This document shows positions 46,667 to 56,155 of a stretch of 64,000 bases of DNA, in pieces. The notes under the pieces are model-generated. The model was not told the origin of the DNA and searched no databases. It saw only the letters and a program-made list of their open reading frames with translations. A program made the position numbers and the translations under genes. The number at the start of each line of letters is the position of its first letter. Positions within the stretch are counted from its first letter, which is position 1. Source of the DNA: Pantoea rwandensis (GTDB lineage: Bacteria > Pseudomonadota > Gammaproteobacteria > Enterobacterales > Enterobacteriaceae); the NCBI RefSeq assembly GCF_002095475.1, contig NZ_MLFR01000002.1, positions 186,001 to 250,000 of the forward strand. The letters run 5' to 3'.

Positions 46667-47962
46667 TCAGCGCCCGTTGACATCCGCGGTGATGACGTTA
46701 GGACGTTCAGTTTCACCATCCTGATCGATGTCACTGAACTGCGTATTGGTACAGCGAGAAAGTGTCTTGACTGAAATTGCCGTTATCACCAGCGCACACA
46801 ATCCCATCAGGATATAGGTATGACCAAATCCAATATGATCGTAGAGATAGCCTGCAGGGGTAGCCAGTACCAGTGATACTAAATAGATGGTCCCCTGATA
46901 GCCCAACAGGTACATCATTGAGTTGACCCTGCTATCAAAATGCTCAGCGTTGTACTTGAACACCGAAACCAACAACAGTGCCATCTCAAGACCATACAAA
47001 GGTTTAAGCGCGGCTATAATGGCAATATTGCCCACCGTCCCCGTAATAATGAGTCGTGCCGCCACCACCAATCCTGCCAAAAGCATGCCGTTCTTGGCAC
47101 CAATCTTATTGATGAGAAAGGGGACACAGAACATCATCAGAAACTCCAGTGCCCCCTGTGCCGTGACAACGTAGCCAAACATCTCATTGCCGCGACGATG
47201 GTCGGCAAAGAAGCTGACAAAAAAGCGTGCATACTGCTGTTCAGCAACATAAATCATGCCGGTCACGCCAGACACATAGAGGCAAAACAACCAGAATTTT
47301 GGGTTATGCCGCAGCATGCCTGTAATTTGACGCACCGAAAGTGCCACGGGATTTGTCACCTGGTTAAGCTGTTCGTTGTTGTAGCGTGACTTCAGGAAAC
47401 ACAGTATGCAGAACATCACGGCGGAACTGACGCTCCCCACAATAAAGATCATGTTGGGGTCGAGGTTAAACAGGAACCCTGACAGCGCGGCCGATGATGC
47501 CCACCCCAACGAACCCCACATGCGAATCTGGCCGAACTCCAGATGGTTGATACGGCTGAAGCGGTCTGCATAGGATTCACAGGCGGCGACGCCGTCATAC
47601 CATGCAAGGCTGGTGAACAAGCCGCCCAAAATGATGCCCGCCATCAGGAAGTGTTGAAGCAAAGGTTTATAGACAAAAATAAAGAACGGCGCCATGCAGA
47701 CTGAGGCAAGCACAATGAAATAAAGCAGATTTTTGCGCATCCCCAGTCGGTCTAAAATAAAGCCATAAACCGGTTTTAATAATACGGTAAAAAGTCCATT
47801 GGCTGTATAAACCAGTCCTATCATGGTGCTATCCAGCCCAGCTTCCTGCGCCAGCCAGATAGAAAGTAATATCATTGATGCTGACCACGAAAAGAAAAAT
47901 AAAAAGACAATAGCGCTGATCTGTAAATAATGTTTTCGATGAGAGTTGACTATCGCGTTCAT
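46667..47962 (-). CDS. LacY-family oligosaccharide:H+ symporter
   Basis: 431 residues from the second of two ATGs after AGAGGTT. The order and spacing of helices follow LacY/CscB/RafB: GMRKNLLYFIVLASVCMAPFFIFVYKPLLQH, WYDGVAACESYADRFSR, EFGQIRMWGSLGWA, QQYARFFVSFFA and GAKNGMLLAGLVVAARLI. In the proton-coupling zone an Arg (LacY R302) is kept, the helix reads LKPLYGLE with Lys and Glu of LacY 319/325 kept, but Tyr in place of His322. Proton coupling or sugar preference may therefore differ. It is transcribed from the SDR at 48089 side and probably shares operator site 3. Confidence 0.85.
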   Translation of the reverse strand: MNAIVNSHRKHYLQISAIVFLFFFSWSASMILLSIWLAQEAGLDSTMIGLVYTANGLFTVLLKPVYGFILDRLGMRKNLLYFIVLASVCMAPFFIFVYKPLLQHFLMAGIILGGLFTSLAWYDGVAACESYADRFSRINHLEFGQIRMWGSLGWASSAALSGFLFNLDPNMIFIVGSVSSAVMFCILCFLKSRYNNEQLNQVTNPVALSVRQITGMLRHNPKFWLFCLYVSGVTGMIYVAEQQYARFFVSFFADHRRGNEMFGYVVTAQGALEFLMMFCVPFLINKIGAKNGMLLAGLVVAARLIITGTVGNIAIIAALKPLYGLEMALLLVSVFKYNAEHFDSRVNSMMYLLGYQGTIYLVSLVLATPAGYLYDHIGFGHTYILMGLCALVITAISVKTLSRCTNTQFSDIDQDGETERPNVITADVNGR

Positions 47963-47974
47963 CATAACCTCTTT

Positions 47975-48057
47975 AGCCAGGCGTGCGAACGCCTGGCTGT
48001 GCAGATAATTATTGCTGACAGACAATAGTTTAGAACCTCAGCCATTATTCAATGGCT
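47975..48057 (-). other. Two hairpins between the SDR and LacY-like genes
   Basis: The nearer hairpin, AGCCAGGCG/CGCCTGGCT at 47975-47998, ends just before the AAAGAGG ribosome site. The farther one, AGCCATT/AATGGCT, is at 48040-48057. Neither has a T tract, so they look like mRNA-stability or translation-control structures. Confidence 0.45.
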
Positions 48058-48088
48058 ATCTAAAATAATGCATGAAGGGAGTTGGAAA

Positions 48089-48925
48089 TTATCTCAGTCG
48101 ATAATTTCCCGGGGTGAGTGAATAACCACCATCAACGACAATTGCCTGCCCCGTGGTGTAGCTCGATGCATCAGAGGCCAGATACACTGCAGCACCCGCC
48201 AGTTCATCCGGCGTACCGACACGGTTTTGTACTGATGGTGCCACCATATAGCCGTGAGCTTTTTCCGGGAAGGCTGCCAGATAAGGGTCCAGCATTTCGG
48301 AGTAGATAAAGCCAGGAGAGATGGCATTGACCCGGATATTGAAGCGTGCCCACTCATAGGCGAGGCACTTCATCAGCATATTCACACCCGCTTTACTGGT
48401 GTTGTAGCAGGCCTGAGGGTCGCCGTTAACCACATGTGCAGAGAGCGAACTGGTAATGATGATGTTGCCTTTGTTCTGCGGGATCATCACCTTAGCCGCT
48501 GCCTGACAGGCAAAGAACACCCCTTTGAGGTTAACATCCATTAAACGGTCCCACTGTTCCTCCGTCATATCTTCAGCATTGACGTCAATACCGATACCGG
48601 CATTGGGCACCATGATATCCAGTTTGCCCCAGCGGTTGACCGTTTCACTCACCGCAGCGTCTAGCGCGCTCCGATTAGTCACATCCGCGAGGATAGCAAA
48701 CGCGTCTACACCATACTGTTTCAGCTCTGTGGCCAGCGCCTGCCCTTCCTGAAGCGTGGTACGCGAGGCAATAGTCACGTTTGCACCGGCTTGCGCCAAT
48801 CCGATTGCCAGTGCCTTGCCGATGCCTCGCGAACCACCGGTAACAAAGGCGCTTTTTCCCTTAAGACTCATTCTGTCCAATACGGCGCCTTCGGGACCGC
48901 CGCCTGCCCATGCTGGTGCTGCCAT
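48089..48925 (-). CDS. SDR family oxidoreductase under the LacI-type operator
   Basis: 278 residues from the ATG preceded by GAGGAGGTTTAT. Motifs are [18 protein letters not shown] and [20 protein letters not shown] for the catalytic Ser and YxxxK. The end [15 protein letters not shown] is a common mannitol/sorbitol-type SDR tail. Operator site 3 (48954-48972) is 29 nt upstream of the start. It probably oxidises a polyol entering through the LacY-like permease. Confidence 0.86.
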   Translation of the reverse strand: MAAPAWAGGGPEGAVLDRMSLKGKSAFVTGGSRGIGKALAIGLAQAGANVTIASRTTLQEGQALATELKQYGVDAFAILADVTNRSALDAAVSETVNRWGKLDIMVPNAGIGIDVNAEDMTEEQWDRLMDVNLKGVFFACQAAAKVMIPQNKGNIIITSSLSAHVVNGDPQACYNTSKAGVNMLMKCLAYEWARFNIRVNAISPGFIYSEMLDPYLAAFPEKAHGYMVAPSVQNRVGTPDELAGAAVYLASDASSYTTGQAIVVDGGYSLTPGNYRLR

Positions 48926-48953
48926 ATAAACCTCCTCATAGTGATTTAACAAT

Positions 48954-48972
48954 TTGCTAACTCGACTTAGCA
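48954..48972. promoter_or_regulatory. LacI-type operator, site 3 of 5
   Basis: TTGCTAACTCGACTTAGCA, immediately upstream of the SDR gene at 48089-48925. The two 6-bp arms are complementary with one core variation. Confidence 0.82.
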
Positions 48973-49091
48973 ATTAAATGCAATTGGCGTTATTTTTTCA
49001 AACTGCTTGTGAGGGAAATGTGACCAATACCCAGGTTTAATTTATGGTTAAACTGAATTCAAATAGCATTTTCGAACAATGTTGCAAATAA

Positions 49092-49116
49092 AAAAGCCAC
49101 CAGAAAGGTGGCTTTT
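49092..49116 (-). terminator. Terminator of the ACS permease gene
   Basis: AAAAGCCACC, loop AGAAA, GGTGGCTTTT, with a T tract on the minus strand 15 nt after the stop at 49131. Confidence 0.85.
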
Positions 49117-49130
49117 CTGGTCATAAAAAT

Positions 49131-50458
49131 TTAATGATGAGGTGAATATTGCGTACTGACTGGCAATTTCACACGCTGTCCCTTTGCACGCTTAAATATA
49201 ATAAACAGCAGTGCGGAAATTAACGGACCTAATGCAATGCAAATCAGCGCAGAATTAAAACTGTGCGTGGAATCTTTTAATAATCCCATCACATAGGGAC
49301 TAAGGAAACCGCTTAGATTACCTACAGAATTAACGGCAGCAATCGCCACAGCTGCGTAGGCTCCACTGAAAAATCCTGAGCTGTAAGCCCAAAATGGCAG
49401 TGCAAACGCATAAATGCCGATAGCCGCAATACTGATAAAGGCCAGCATGACAACCGGATTGGATGTGGTGGTCGCCAGAGTTAATCCAGCGAATACCATC
49501 AGTGCTGCAATAATGCAGTGCACATGGCGATTGTGGCTGTAGCGGTCAGACAGGCGACCGATGAACGGCAACAGACAAGCCACCACTGCATAGGGTACAG
49601 CAGCAATCACCCCGCTGAATTTGTGTGAAGGATCAAAACCACTGACAATAAGAGGCAGGAACATGACCAGGCCCACCCCGCAAAGTTCATACAGAAATAG
49701 ATGGCACTGAGATAAACCACACGCCTGTCTTTAAACATCACGGCCAGTCCATTACGCTTCTCTGCAGTGACCGTCCGTCGCGCTTCCTCACTGAGCGTCG
49801 TGCTGATGAACGCCTTCTCTTCTGGTGTCAACCACGTGGCATTGGCGGGCTTGTCAGCCATACGGAAAAAGATATAGGCACCGACCAGCACAGCTGGCGC
49901 CGCTTCAACAATGAACAGCCACTGCCAGCCTTTGAGCCCAGACACACCATCAAGCAACAGTAGCGGCGCAGAAATCACCGAGCCGAACACTATCGCCAGG
50001 GGGATCGCCAGATAAAAGATGCCAAGAACTTTGGCCCGATGGCGCGTCGGCAGCCAGGTGGAAAGGTAGTAGATAATGCCGGGGAAGAAGCCCGCTTCAG
50101 CCACACCGAGCAGAAAACGAATGAGAAAGAAGCTTTTCTCCCCTTGGATCAACGCAGAACAGGCGGAAATGATGCCCCAGGTAATCATGATGCGAGCGAT
50201 CCAGACACGTGCGCCGAATTTATGTAACGCAGCGTTGCTGGGGATCTCAAACAGAAAATAGCCTATAAAAAATACGCCTGCACCCAGACCGTAAATAGCC
50301 GTTGAAAGACCCAAGTCTGCGTTCATTTCAGCGGCAGCAAAACCAATGTTCACCCTGTCGATAAAAGCGATAAAATAAGCCACCATCAATACAGGGACAA
50401 TCTTGAAAATTATTTTTCTGACCGTTTTATCTTCCAGACTATTTTCTGCAGCACTCAT
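49131..50458 (-). pseudogene. MFS permease of the anion:cation symporter type, frameshifted
   Basis: Two frames join into one 12-helix ACS-family permease (organic acid or sugar-acid uptake). The first frame has VPVLMVAYFIAFIDRVNIGFAAAEM and EAGFFPGIIYYLSTWLPTRHRAKVLGIFYLAIPLAI, and runs into frame-shifted sequence after MNFAG near 49685. The second frame continues with VGLVMFLPLIVSGFDPSHKFSGVIAAVPYAV and the GRLSDRYSHNR loop. One more G in the GGGG run at about 49679-49682 restores a single frame of about 442 residues. The gene is otherwise intact, and a terminator follows, so the lesion is recent or an artefact. Confidence 0.82.
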
Positions 50459-50476
50459 GACGAGTTCCTCATTATG

Positions 50477-51379
50477 TTATCTTGTCAACCCTTCATACTC
50501 ATTTTTTAATTCAACAGCTATCTCATCTAATTTAGGAATGAAAGCACTTTCAATCTTACCAAAGGGAGCACGGCATTCTGGCGTGCTGATAACACCCATC
50601 TTATAAAGGATGTGTTTAATCCCCTTGAATACGCCAGCCGCGACCAGCACATCGATAATGCTGTTGCAGGCATGCTGCACAGCCAGCGCTTCCTGCATCT
50701 TGCCTGCGCTAAACAGCTGATTCAGCTTGTGATAACGCTTCCCCATGATGTTGAACGTGCTACCAATGCTGCCATCCACACCCACAGATAATGCCGGCAG
50801 CAAAATTTCATCAAAGCCGTTAAGAATCGTTTTTTCAGGATGTAGACGTCGGATTTGTTCCGTCTGGTAAGTATTGTTGGAGGTTTGTTTAATACCCGCA
50901 ACACCGTCAAGGCTTAATAACTTATCCAGATCGTCCGTGGTGAAATTAACACCACTCATTGCCGGGATATTATAAAGCACTACCGGTGTACCATCAGATG
51001 CATCAATCACAGATTTATAAAAATCAGTTATTTCTTGTTTGGTGTAGGGATAATATATAGGTGGAATCGCAGAGATGCCGTTATATCCCAGGGCCGCACA
51101 ATGGCGTGCCAGTTTGAGCGTTTCGCGAGTATCCACGGCACCCACATGCGCAATCAGTTTTGACGTTGCCCGATTCTCTTCTGCAATGACGCTGAAAATC
51201 TCTTTTCTCTCATCCGTAGACTGCAGGAGTGACTCACCGGTTGAACCGCCTACGTAGAAGCCACCAATCTGATTATCACGAACAAATTTAGACAGTGAAA
51301 TCAGGTCGTCAGCACTGACGTTACCCTGTTTGTCATAAGGGGTCGCCAGTGCCACATACAGTCCGTTCAGGTTACTCAT
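50477..51379 (-). CDS. DapA/NanA-family aldolase (N-acetylneuraminate-lyase-like)
   Basis: 300 residues from the second ATG after AGGAGAAC. Schiff-base Lys164 lies in AGIKQTSNNTYQ and Tyr136 in VVLYNIPAMSG; the carboxylate-binding GSTGES is at 45-50. The LNGFDEILLPALSVGVDGSIGSTFNIMG block is typical of sialic acid lyases. Other members cleave 2-keto-3-deoxy sugar acids. Since the operon has an isomerase and kinase but no sialic acid epimerase or deacetylase, a sugar-acid aldolase is as likely as true NanA. Confidence 0.83.
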   Translation of the reverse strand: MSNLNGLYVALATPYDKQGNVSADDLISLSKFVRDNQIGGFYVGGSTGESLLQSTDERKEIFSVIAEENRATSKLIAHVGAVDTRETLKLARHCAALGYNGISAIPPIYYPYTKQEITDFYKSVIDASDGTPVVLYNIPAMSGVNFTTDDLDKLLSLDGVAGIKQTSNNTYQTEQIRRLHPEKTILNGFDEILLPALSVGVDGSIGSTFNIMGKRYHKLNQLFSAGKMQEALAVQHACNSIIDVLVAAGVFKGIKHILYKMGVISTPECRAPFGKIESAFIPKLDEIAVELKNEYEGLTR

Positions 51380-51445
51380 CATGTTCTCCTTATGAGAAGA
51401 GGTACGAAATTAAGACGAGGCAGTTTCCTGCCTCTCAATGGGATT

Positions 51446-53092
51446 TCAGAGTGCGTGCCACGCGTCTCCGGCAACAGATACCCGGATATTCTGAGTGATG
51501 GCCTGGGCGATAAAGGCTCTCAGTACTGCCTGCAGCTGTTCCTCTGGGATATAAGCAATAGACAGGTGGTTACTTTGATGTCCCGCCATCAGATCGTCAC
51601 GCGTCACACCATCCAGAACGGCATTCATCAACGGCCACTCAAAACTGGTGGCGTGCCGACGGCGGATAAATTCTGCGTCCGGCAGTTCAACAGCGGTTCC
51701 CGTCCCGATATGCATGTAAACATCGGTACCCACATAATGCGCGCGCGCCCAGATAAACCGCCCTGCTTTGCCTTGTCCGGCAATTGTTGAGCCACCATAA
51801 GGGAAGAACATTGGCGTCTGGCGATGCCCTTCAGCTCCCGCAATACCCCCTTTAAGATGGGCAAAAGGTACCGCGCCTGAGATCTCCATATCCCAGTAGT
51901 AAGTCCCCTGATAATCACTGCCCCAGCGAATATCATGTAACGTGGTTTCAGAAGGTAGGCCGAGCGACTCCAGCAACTGCCACATCATAACCTGAGGGAT
52001 GGCGCTGCCCATGTCGACTTCATTAATACAAGGAATTGACTTGCCTTCATGAATGATATCACCGTGCTCATCAGGGATCGGGAAGCGCTCGGCGTTACCA
52101 ATCGCGCCTTCCGCAAAATCTGACGCCGCACAGCACTCCTTCAGCCCCTGCTGATACTGCACGCCAACCCCCGTCAGGCCAAAACGCTTCATAAAGCGCG
52201 CCATGGCAATCATCATTGCGCACTGCTCAAGTACCTGTTCTCTAACCAGTTCCTGGCTGCCATCGGTGCCATAGTTGAATTTCATGCCACGATCTTCATA
52301 CCAGCGCAGGCAGGCTTCACGCAGTTCAGCCGGGACTTTGGCCATTTCCACCAGCAGTGCACTTTGAGACAGCGATTCCACCGGGATCCCTACATCAATC
52401 ATCGATTTTTGCGGGAATACACCGTTAATCATGCCCATGCAATAACTGTCAAACAGGCCGACGATGGCTTTGTTTTTCAGGATATATTCCCCTACCTGAC
52501 GGCCCGCCTGCCCCTCCGGGGTTGCCATGACTGGATGCGAGGCTTTGACGTCATGCAGGTAATCAATGCGCTGGTGGACATAACCGTCACGCAGCCAGGT
52601 ACTCAAATCAGTGTGGAATTTCTCATCGTCAAACGTTTCAGACCAGATGCGTGAGTAATTCACCCCTAAGCTGGTGAGCGTACCTGCCATGCACAACATG
52701 CCGACCAGGCCAGGGTAAGTCCCTTCGAAATTCGCCAGCAACAGCACGGGACCTTTATGATGCACAAGCGATGAGGCCACATGGTGCGAGTATTGCCAGG
52801 CGGTGATCAGGACAATGACGGGTGCTTCAGGATCAATGGAGGCAAACACATCAGCACCTTCACGTTGGCTACTGATAAACCCATGACCTCGTTCTGCGTT
52901 CACCTGGTGCGCACGCTTCACCCGATAACCCGACTTCTCCAGTACCGACTGAAGCTTGGTCTCAAATTTCTGGCCAGTTGGCCAGCAGGTCAGGTTAGCC
53001 GACTCACGCAGGTCTGCGTTCGCCACCAGTAAAATCTCTTTGTCAGCCACAGCGAGCTGTGGTTTTTGCGCGGGTAAATTGACGGTAAGCAT
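51446..53092 (-). CDS. L-fucose-isomerase-like ketol isomerase
   Basis: 548 residues from the ATG preceded by AGGAGAACAGG. It follows the fucose/arabinose isomerase fold: an N-terminal substrate-domain pair and a C-terminal barrel. Metal ligands by analogy to FucI are Glu358 (PCINEVDMGSA) and Asp387 (TLHDIRWG), with a late His in AGHQSNHLS. It is shorter than FucI (591) and distinct in the N-terminus, so it probably acts on another aldose. It feeds the FGGY kinase encoded just upstream in the operon, 10 nt away. Confidence 0.75.
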   Translation of the reverse strand: MLTVNLPAQKPQLAVADKEILLVANADLRESANLTCWPTGQKFETKLQSVLEKSGYRVKRAHQVNAERGHGFISSQREGADVFASIDPEAPVIVLITAWQYSHHVASSLVHHKGPVLLLANFEGTYPGLVGMLCMAGTLTSLGVNYSRIWSETFDDEKFHTDLSTWLRDGYVHQRIDYLHDVKASHPVMATPEGQAGRQVGEYILKNKAIVGLFDSYCMGMINGVFPQKSMIDVGIPVESLSQSALLVEMAKVPAELREACLRWYEDRGMKFNYGTDGSQELVREQVLEQCAMMIAMARFMKRFGLTGVGVQYQQGLKECCAASDFAEGAIGNAERFPIPDEHGDIIHEGKSIPCINEVDMGSAIPQVMMWQLLESLGLPSETTLHDIRWGSDYQGTYYWDMEISGAVPFAHLKGGIAGAEGHRQTPMFFPYGGSTIAGQGKAGRFIWARAHYVGTDVYMHIGTGTAVELPDAEFIRRRHATSFEWPLMNAVLDGVTRDDLMAGHQSNHLSIAYIPEEQLQAVLRAFIAQAITQNIRVSVAGDAWHAL

Positions 53093-53102
53093 CCTGTTCT
53101 CC

Positions 53103-54698
53103 TCAGTTCTGCACAAATGCGCTCATGGTTTTCTGTGCCATCTTTTGCTGGTCATACATGTCCAGATAGACAGCATATTTCGCGGCGTGGAAGTCGCTGT
53201 GTGTCGCCTCAGGCTTAATGATTTCGCCTCTTCTCACCAGGTCCTGGCATGCGCTGGCAAAATCATCAAAGAGGCCGGCGGCCACTGCGCCAGAAATAGC
53301 GGCACCCAGCGTTACCGGGTCGTCATCTTGAATAAGACGCACAGGGCGCCCTGTGGCATTGGCGTACTCCCGTAGCCATAACGGATTGCGGGTTGCCCCA
53401 CCACAGAGAAAGATGTCATCAATCACATGACCGGCTTGGGTCATGGCATCAATGATGTGGCGTGTGCCATAGGCGATAGACTGCAGCGTGGCAAGATAAA
53501 GGCGCGCAAGGGCCGTTTTTCCCCGCTCGAGAGTCAAACCAAACACCGCCCCACGGGCATTGTGATCAGCTCTGGGCGAACGGTTGCCGTGATGATCGCC
53601 TAAAACGTGAAGCGCGCGGGTTGGGTAAGTTTCCTGACGTTCCAGTTCCAGCACCCAACGATTCAGAAGCTGATAAGGACTAATGCGCGCGTCTTCAGCC
53701 TGCTGAACCAGATCGGGGTAATAACCATGTTGTGAAAGCGTCCAGTCGACCAATGCACCTGCCGCACTTTGCCCGCCTTCACCCAGCCAGAGTTGAGGCA
53801 GCATCGCACTCCAGTAAGGCCCCCAGACGCCTTCAACAAAGATTTCTTGCGGATGAGTGATCATGTGACAATTGGAGGTACCGCTAATAATCGCCAGCGC
53901 GGCCTTGGGGCTCGCCCCCAGCATAGCGACTCCACCCGCATGCGCATCAATCAGTCCGCTGGCGACCGCGACTCCGGTATGCAAACCACAGTCACGTGCA
54001 GCGGTCTCACTCAGGAAGCCAATTCGCTCCCCAATCTGCGCAATATGTGATGGGACCTTTTCACACAAATCAGAGAGCCCAACGGCATTCAGTAACTTGT
54101 CGCTGAAGCGTTTTTCGTGAGCAAGGTAATTCCATTTACAGGTGAGCGTGCAGACACTTGCCGCGTCGACATCCGTGGCTTTCCACACCAGAAAATCTGC
54201 CAGGTCAAATAAGCGCCATGCCTGCTGATACTGTGCGGGAAGGTGCTTTTTCAGCCAGAGAACCTTCGGCAGTTCCATTTCAATGCTGACTTCTCCGCCG
54301 ACATAACGCAGCGCTTCATCATCGGTTGCATTGATTTCCTGTGCTTCGGTTCCTGCCCGGTGATCCATCCACATGATGATGTCACGAGCCGGTTCTGCCG
54401 TTTCTGAAACGGAAACACCCTGCCCATCACGACCAATGGCCACGAGGGAACAGGTGGCATCAAACCCAAGCGACATGACCTGCTCGGCGTCGATACCCGC
54501 CGTCGCAATGGCTTCACGAATAGCCTCGCAAGCATGTCGCCAGATTTCGGCCGAAGACTGTTCAACATGGTCACCTTTGCCATGAAACTGCGAAATTGGG
54601 CGGGTAGCAAAGCCGAGTCTTTCACCGCTGAGGTTATAAAGACCTGCTCTGACGCTCGCCGAACCGACATCGACTCCTATGAAACACTTCCCGCCCAT
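53103..54698 (-). CDS. FGGY-family pentulose/hexulose kinase
   Basis: About 531 residues from the ATG with AAGG upstream. N-terminal FIGVDVGSASVRAGLYNL, LGFDATCSLVAIG, IIMWMDHRA, then the catalytic Asp in ASGLIDAHAGGVAMLG, GTSNCHM and C-terminal LCGGATRNPLWLREYANATGRPV with DDPVTLGAA. This is the ribulokinase/RbtK-like branch of FGGY kinases. It probably phosphorylates the ketose made by the isomerase. Operator site 4 sits 14 nt before the start. Confidence 0.87.
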   Translation of the reverse strand: MGGKCFIGVDVGSASVRAGLYNLSGERLGFATRPISQFHGKGDHVEQSSAEIWRHACEAIREAIATAGIDAEQVMSLGFDATCSLVAIGRDGQGVSVSETAEPARDIIMWMDHRAGTEAQEINATDDEALRYVGGEVSIEMELPKVLWLKKHLPAQYQQAWRLFDLADFLVWKATDVDAASVCTLTCKWNYLAHEKRFSDKLLNAVGLSDLCEKVPSHIAQIGERIGFLSETAARDCGLHTGVAVASGLIDAHAGGVAMLGASPKAALAIISGTSNCHMITHPQEIFVEGVWGPYWSAMLPQLWLGEGGQSAAGALVDWTLSQHGYYPDLVQQAEDARISPYQLLNRWVLELERQETYPTRALHVLGDHHGNRSPRADHNARGAVFGLTLERGKTALARLYLATLQSIAYGTRHIIDAMTQAGHVIDDIFLCGGATRNPLWLREYANATGRPVRLIQDDDPVTLGAAISGAVAAGLFDDFASACQDLVRRGEIIKPEATHSDFHAAKYAVYLDMYDQQKMAQKTMSAFVQN

Positions 54699-54711
54699 CG
54701 TCACCATCCTT

Positions 54712-54730
54712 TTGCTAACTCGAATTAGCA
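54712..54730. promoter_or_regulatory. LacI-type operator, site 4 of 5
   Basis: TTGCTAACTCGAATTAGCA, the best copy of the palindrome, 14 nt before the FGGY kinase start. Site 5 is 204 bp away, centre to centre, in the same divergent promoter. Confidence 0.88.
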
Positions 54731-54916
54731 TTTTTCACGTTTTCCTTTCGCCTCACAAACGACTTATTAAAAAATTGTGATCCCGATCGGGTGAGTTCAT
54801 TCCGAATCCGTCATAAACAAGCAATTGTGCTTTCACCAATCTGTTTGTGCCGAGTGGCGATCCCCGTCACATTTCTGCGTTGTACAAATGTTCTGCTTTA
54901 GAGCTTTACTTTATAG

Positions 54917-54935
54917 TGCTATTTCGAGTTAGCAA
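54917..54935. promoter_or_regulatory. LacI-type operator, site 5 of 5
   Basis: TGCTATTTCGAGTTAGCAA, the same palindrome read from the other side, 15 nt before the zinc dehydrogenase start. Confidence 0.85.
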
Positions 54936-54949
54936 AACAAGGTGAGACA

Positions 54950-56015
54950 ATGAAAGGTTTAGTGCGCGATGGCTATCCACTCGGTGCGTTCAAGCTTGAG
55001 GAGGTCACGCCTCCTGTCATTGAAGGTCCCGGGGATGTTCTTCTTGAAGTTAAATCAGCGGGGTTATGCGGTTCTGATTTAAAGAACTGGAATGTCGAAA
55101 ATGATGCAAAAACCCGCGTTTCGGTTTTTGGTCATGAGTTTGCTGGTGAAGTCGTGGCAGTTGGAAAGGACGTCACGGACTGGAAAATTGGCGATCGCGT
55201 GGTTTCAGATAACACCGGCTATGCCTGCGGGAAATGTCACGCCTGTATGGTAGGCAACTTTCTGGTATGCCCTGAACGTCGTGCACTGGGATGGGGTATG
55301 GACGGCGGTTTTGGCAAGTTTGTCCGTGTCCCAGGCCAGATTTTGGTGTTACATAAACATGCTCTGATGAAAATCCCCGACAATGTCAGCTATGAAGAAG
55401 CCTCCATACTCGATCCGTTGTGTAATGCCTATATGGCACTGGTGCAACGTTCACAATTGCGTCCAGGTGAAGATGTCCTGATTTACGGCATGGGACCGCT
55501 CTCACTCAACTGTATTCAGATTGCGCGCGTTATAGGCGCGGTGAACATCATCGTGGTGGGTAATGCAGGCGATGAAGCCATACGTAAGCCTGTCGCCAAA
55601 ATGCTGGGGGCAACCCATTTTATTGATACCGATAAAGAAGATGTCGTGCAGCGATGCGAGGAGATTTCTGGCAAGTACGGCATTCCGGTGGTGGTAGACG
55701 GACGCGGTTCTCCGAAAATCATAGAAGAATCAATCCGCATTCTGCGCACCAACGGTCAGTTTATTCGTATTGGTCTGAACCTGAAGCCGGTGGAATTCTC
55801 CATCAACGATATCTCTGAAAAAGCCATTTCTCTCATCGGCCATATGGCTACGACGCCGTATCATGCTGAACGTGTTAAACCTGCTAAAACACCGAAAACT
55901 GGATGTTGAGTGTCTGATCACGCATCGCCTACCGCTTTCCCGTTGGAAAGAGGGTTTTGAATTGATGAGTGCAAGAAAGGCCATCAAGGTTGTCTTTCAT
56001 TACGATCTGGATTAA
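54950..56015 (+). pseudogene. Zinc-dependent dehydrogenase (MDR family), frameshifted near the C-terminus
   Basis: About 355 residues if repaired. Zinc ligands Cys40, His62 and Glu63, the structural cysteines 93/96/99/107 and the Rossmann region (GMGPLSLNCIQIARVIGA) are intact to about residue 300. The frame then fails: after LIGHM it reads ATTPYHAERVK and stops at 55909. Another frame continues in family style with NVLNLLKHRKLDVECLITHRLPLSRWKEGFELMSARKAIKVVF and ends at 56015. Two single-G additions (ATGGCT to ATGGGCT near 55847 and CATGCTG to CATGGCTG near 55865) rejoin the frames as GYDAVSW. It belongs with the divergent kinase operon. Confidence 0.83.
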
Positions 56016-56155
56016 ATCTAACGCCCTGGCGGGGAGACTGCAGCATCAGTCTCCTGCACCGACATCACGTATAAGGGCGCGGAAACTTGTTAAGGCCGAC
56101 AGAGCTATAATAATTCTGCGTAGCACACGCTTTAAGGAGCCTAACGGACTTGCAT

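Noticed and set aside
54841..54890. CRP site candidate GGCGA-TCCCCG-TCACA in the kinase/dehydrogenase promoter
   Set aside because: Only the right half matches the TCACA consensus; too weak to list.
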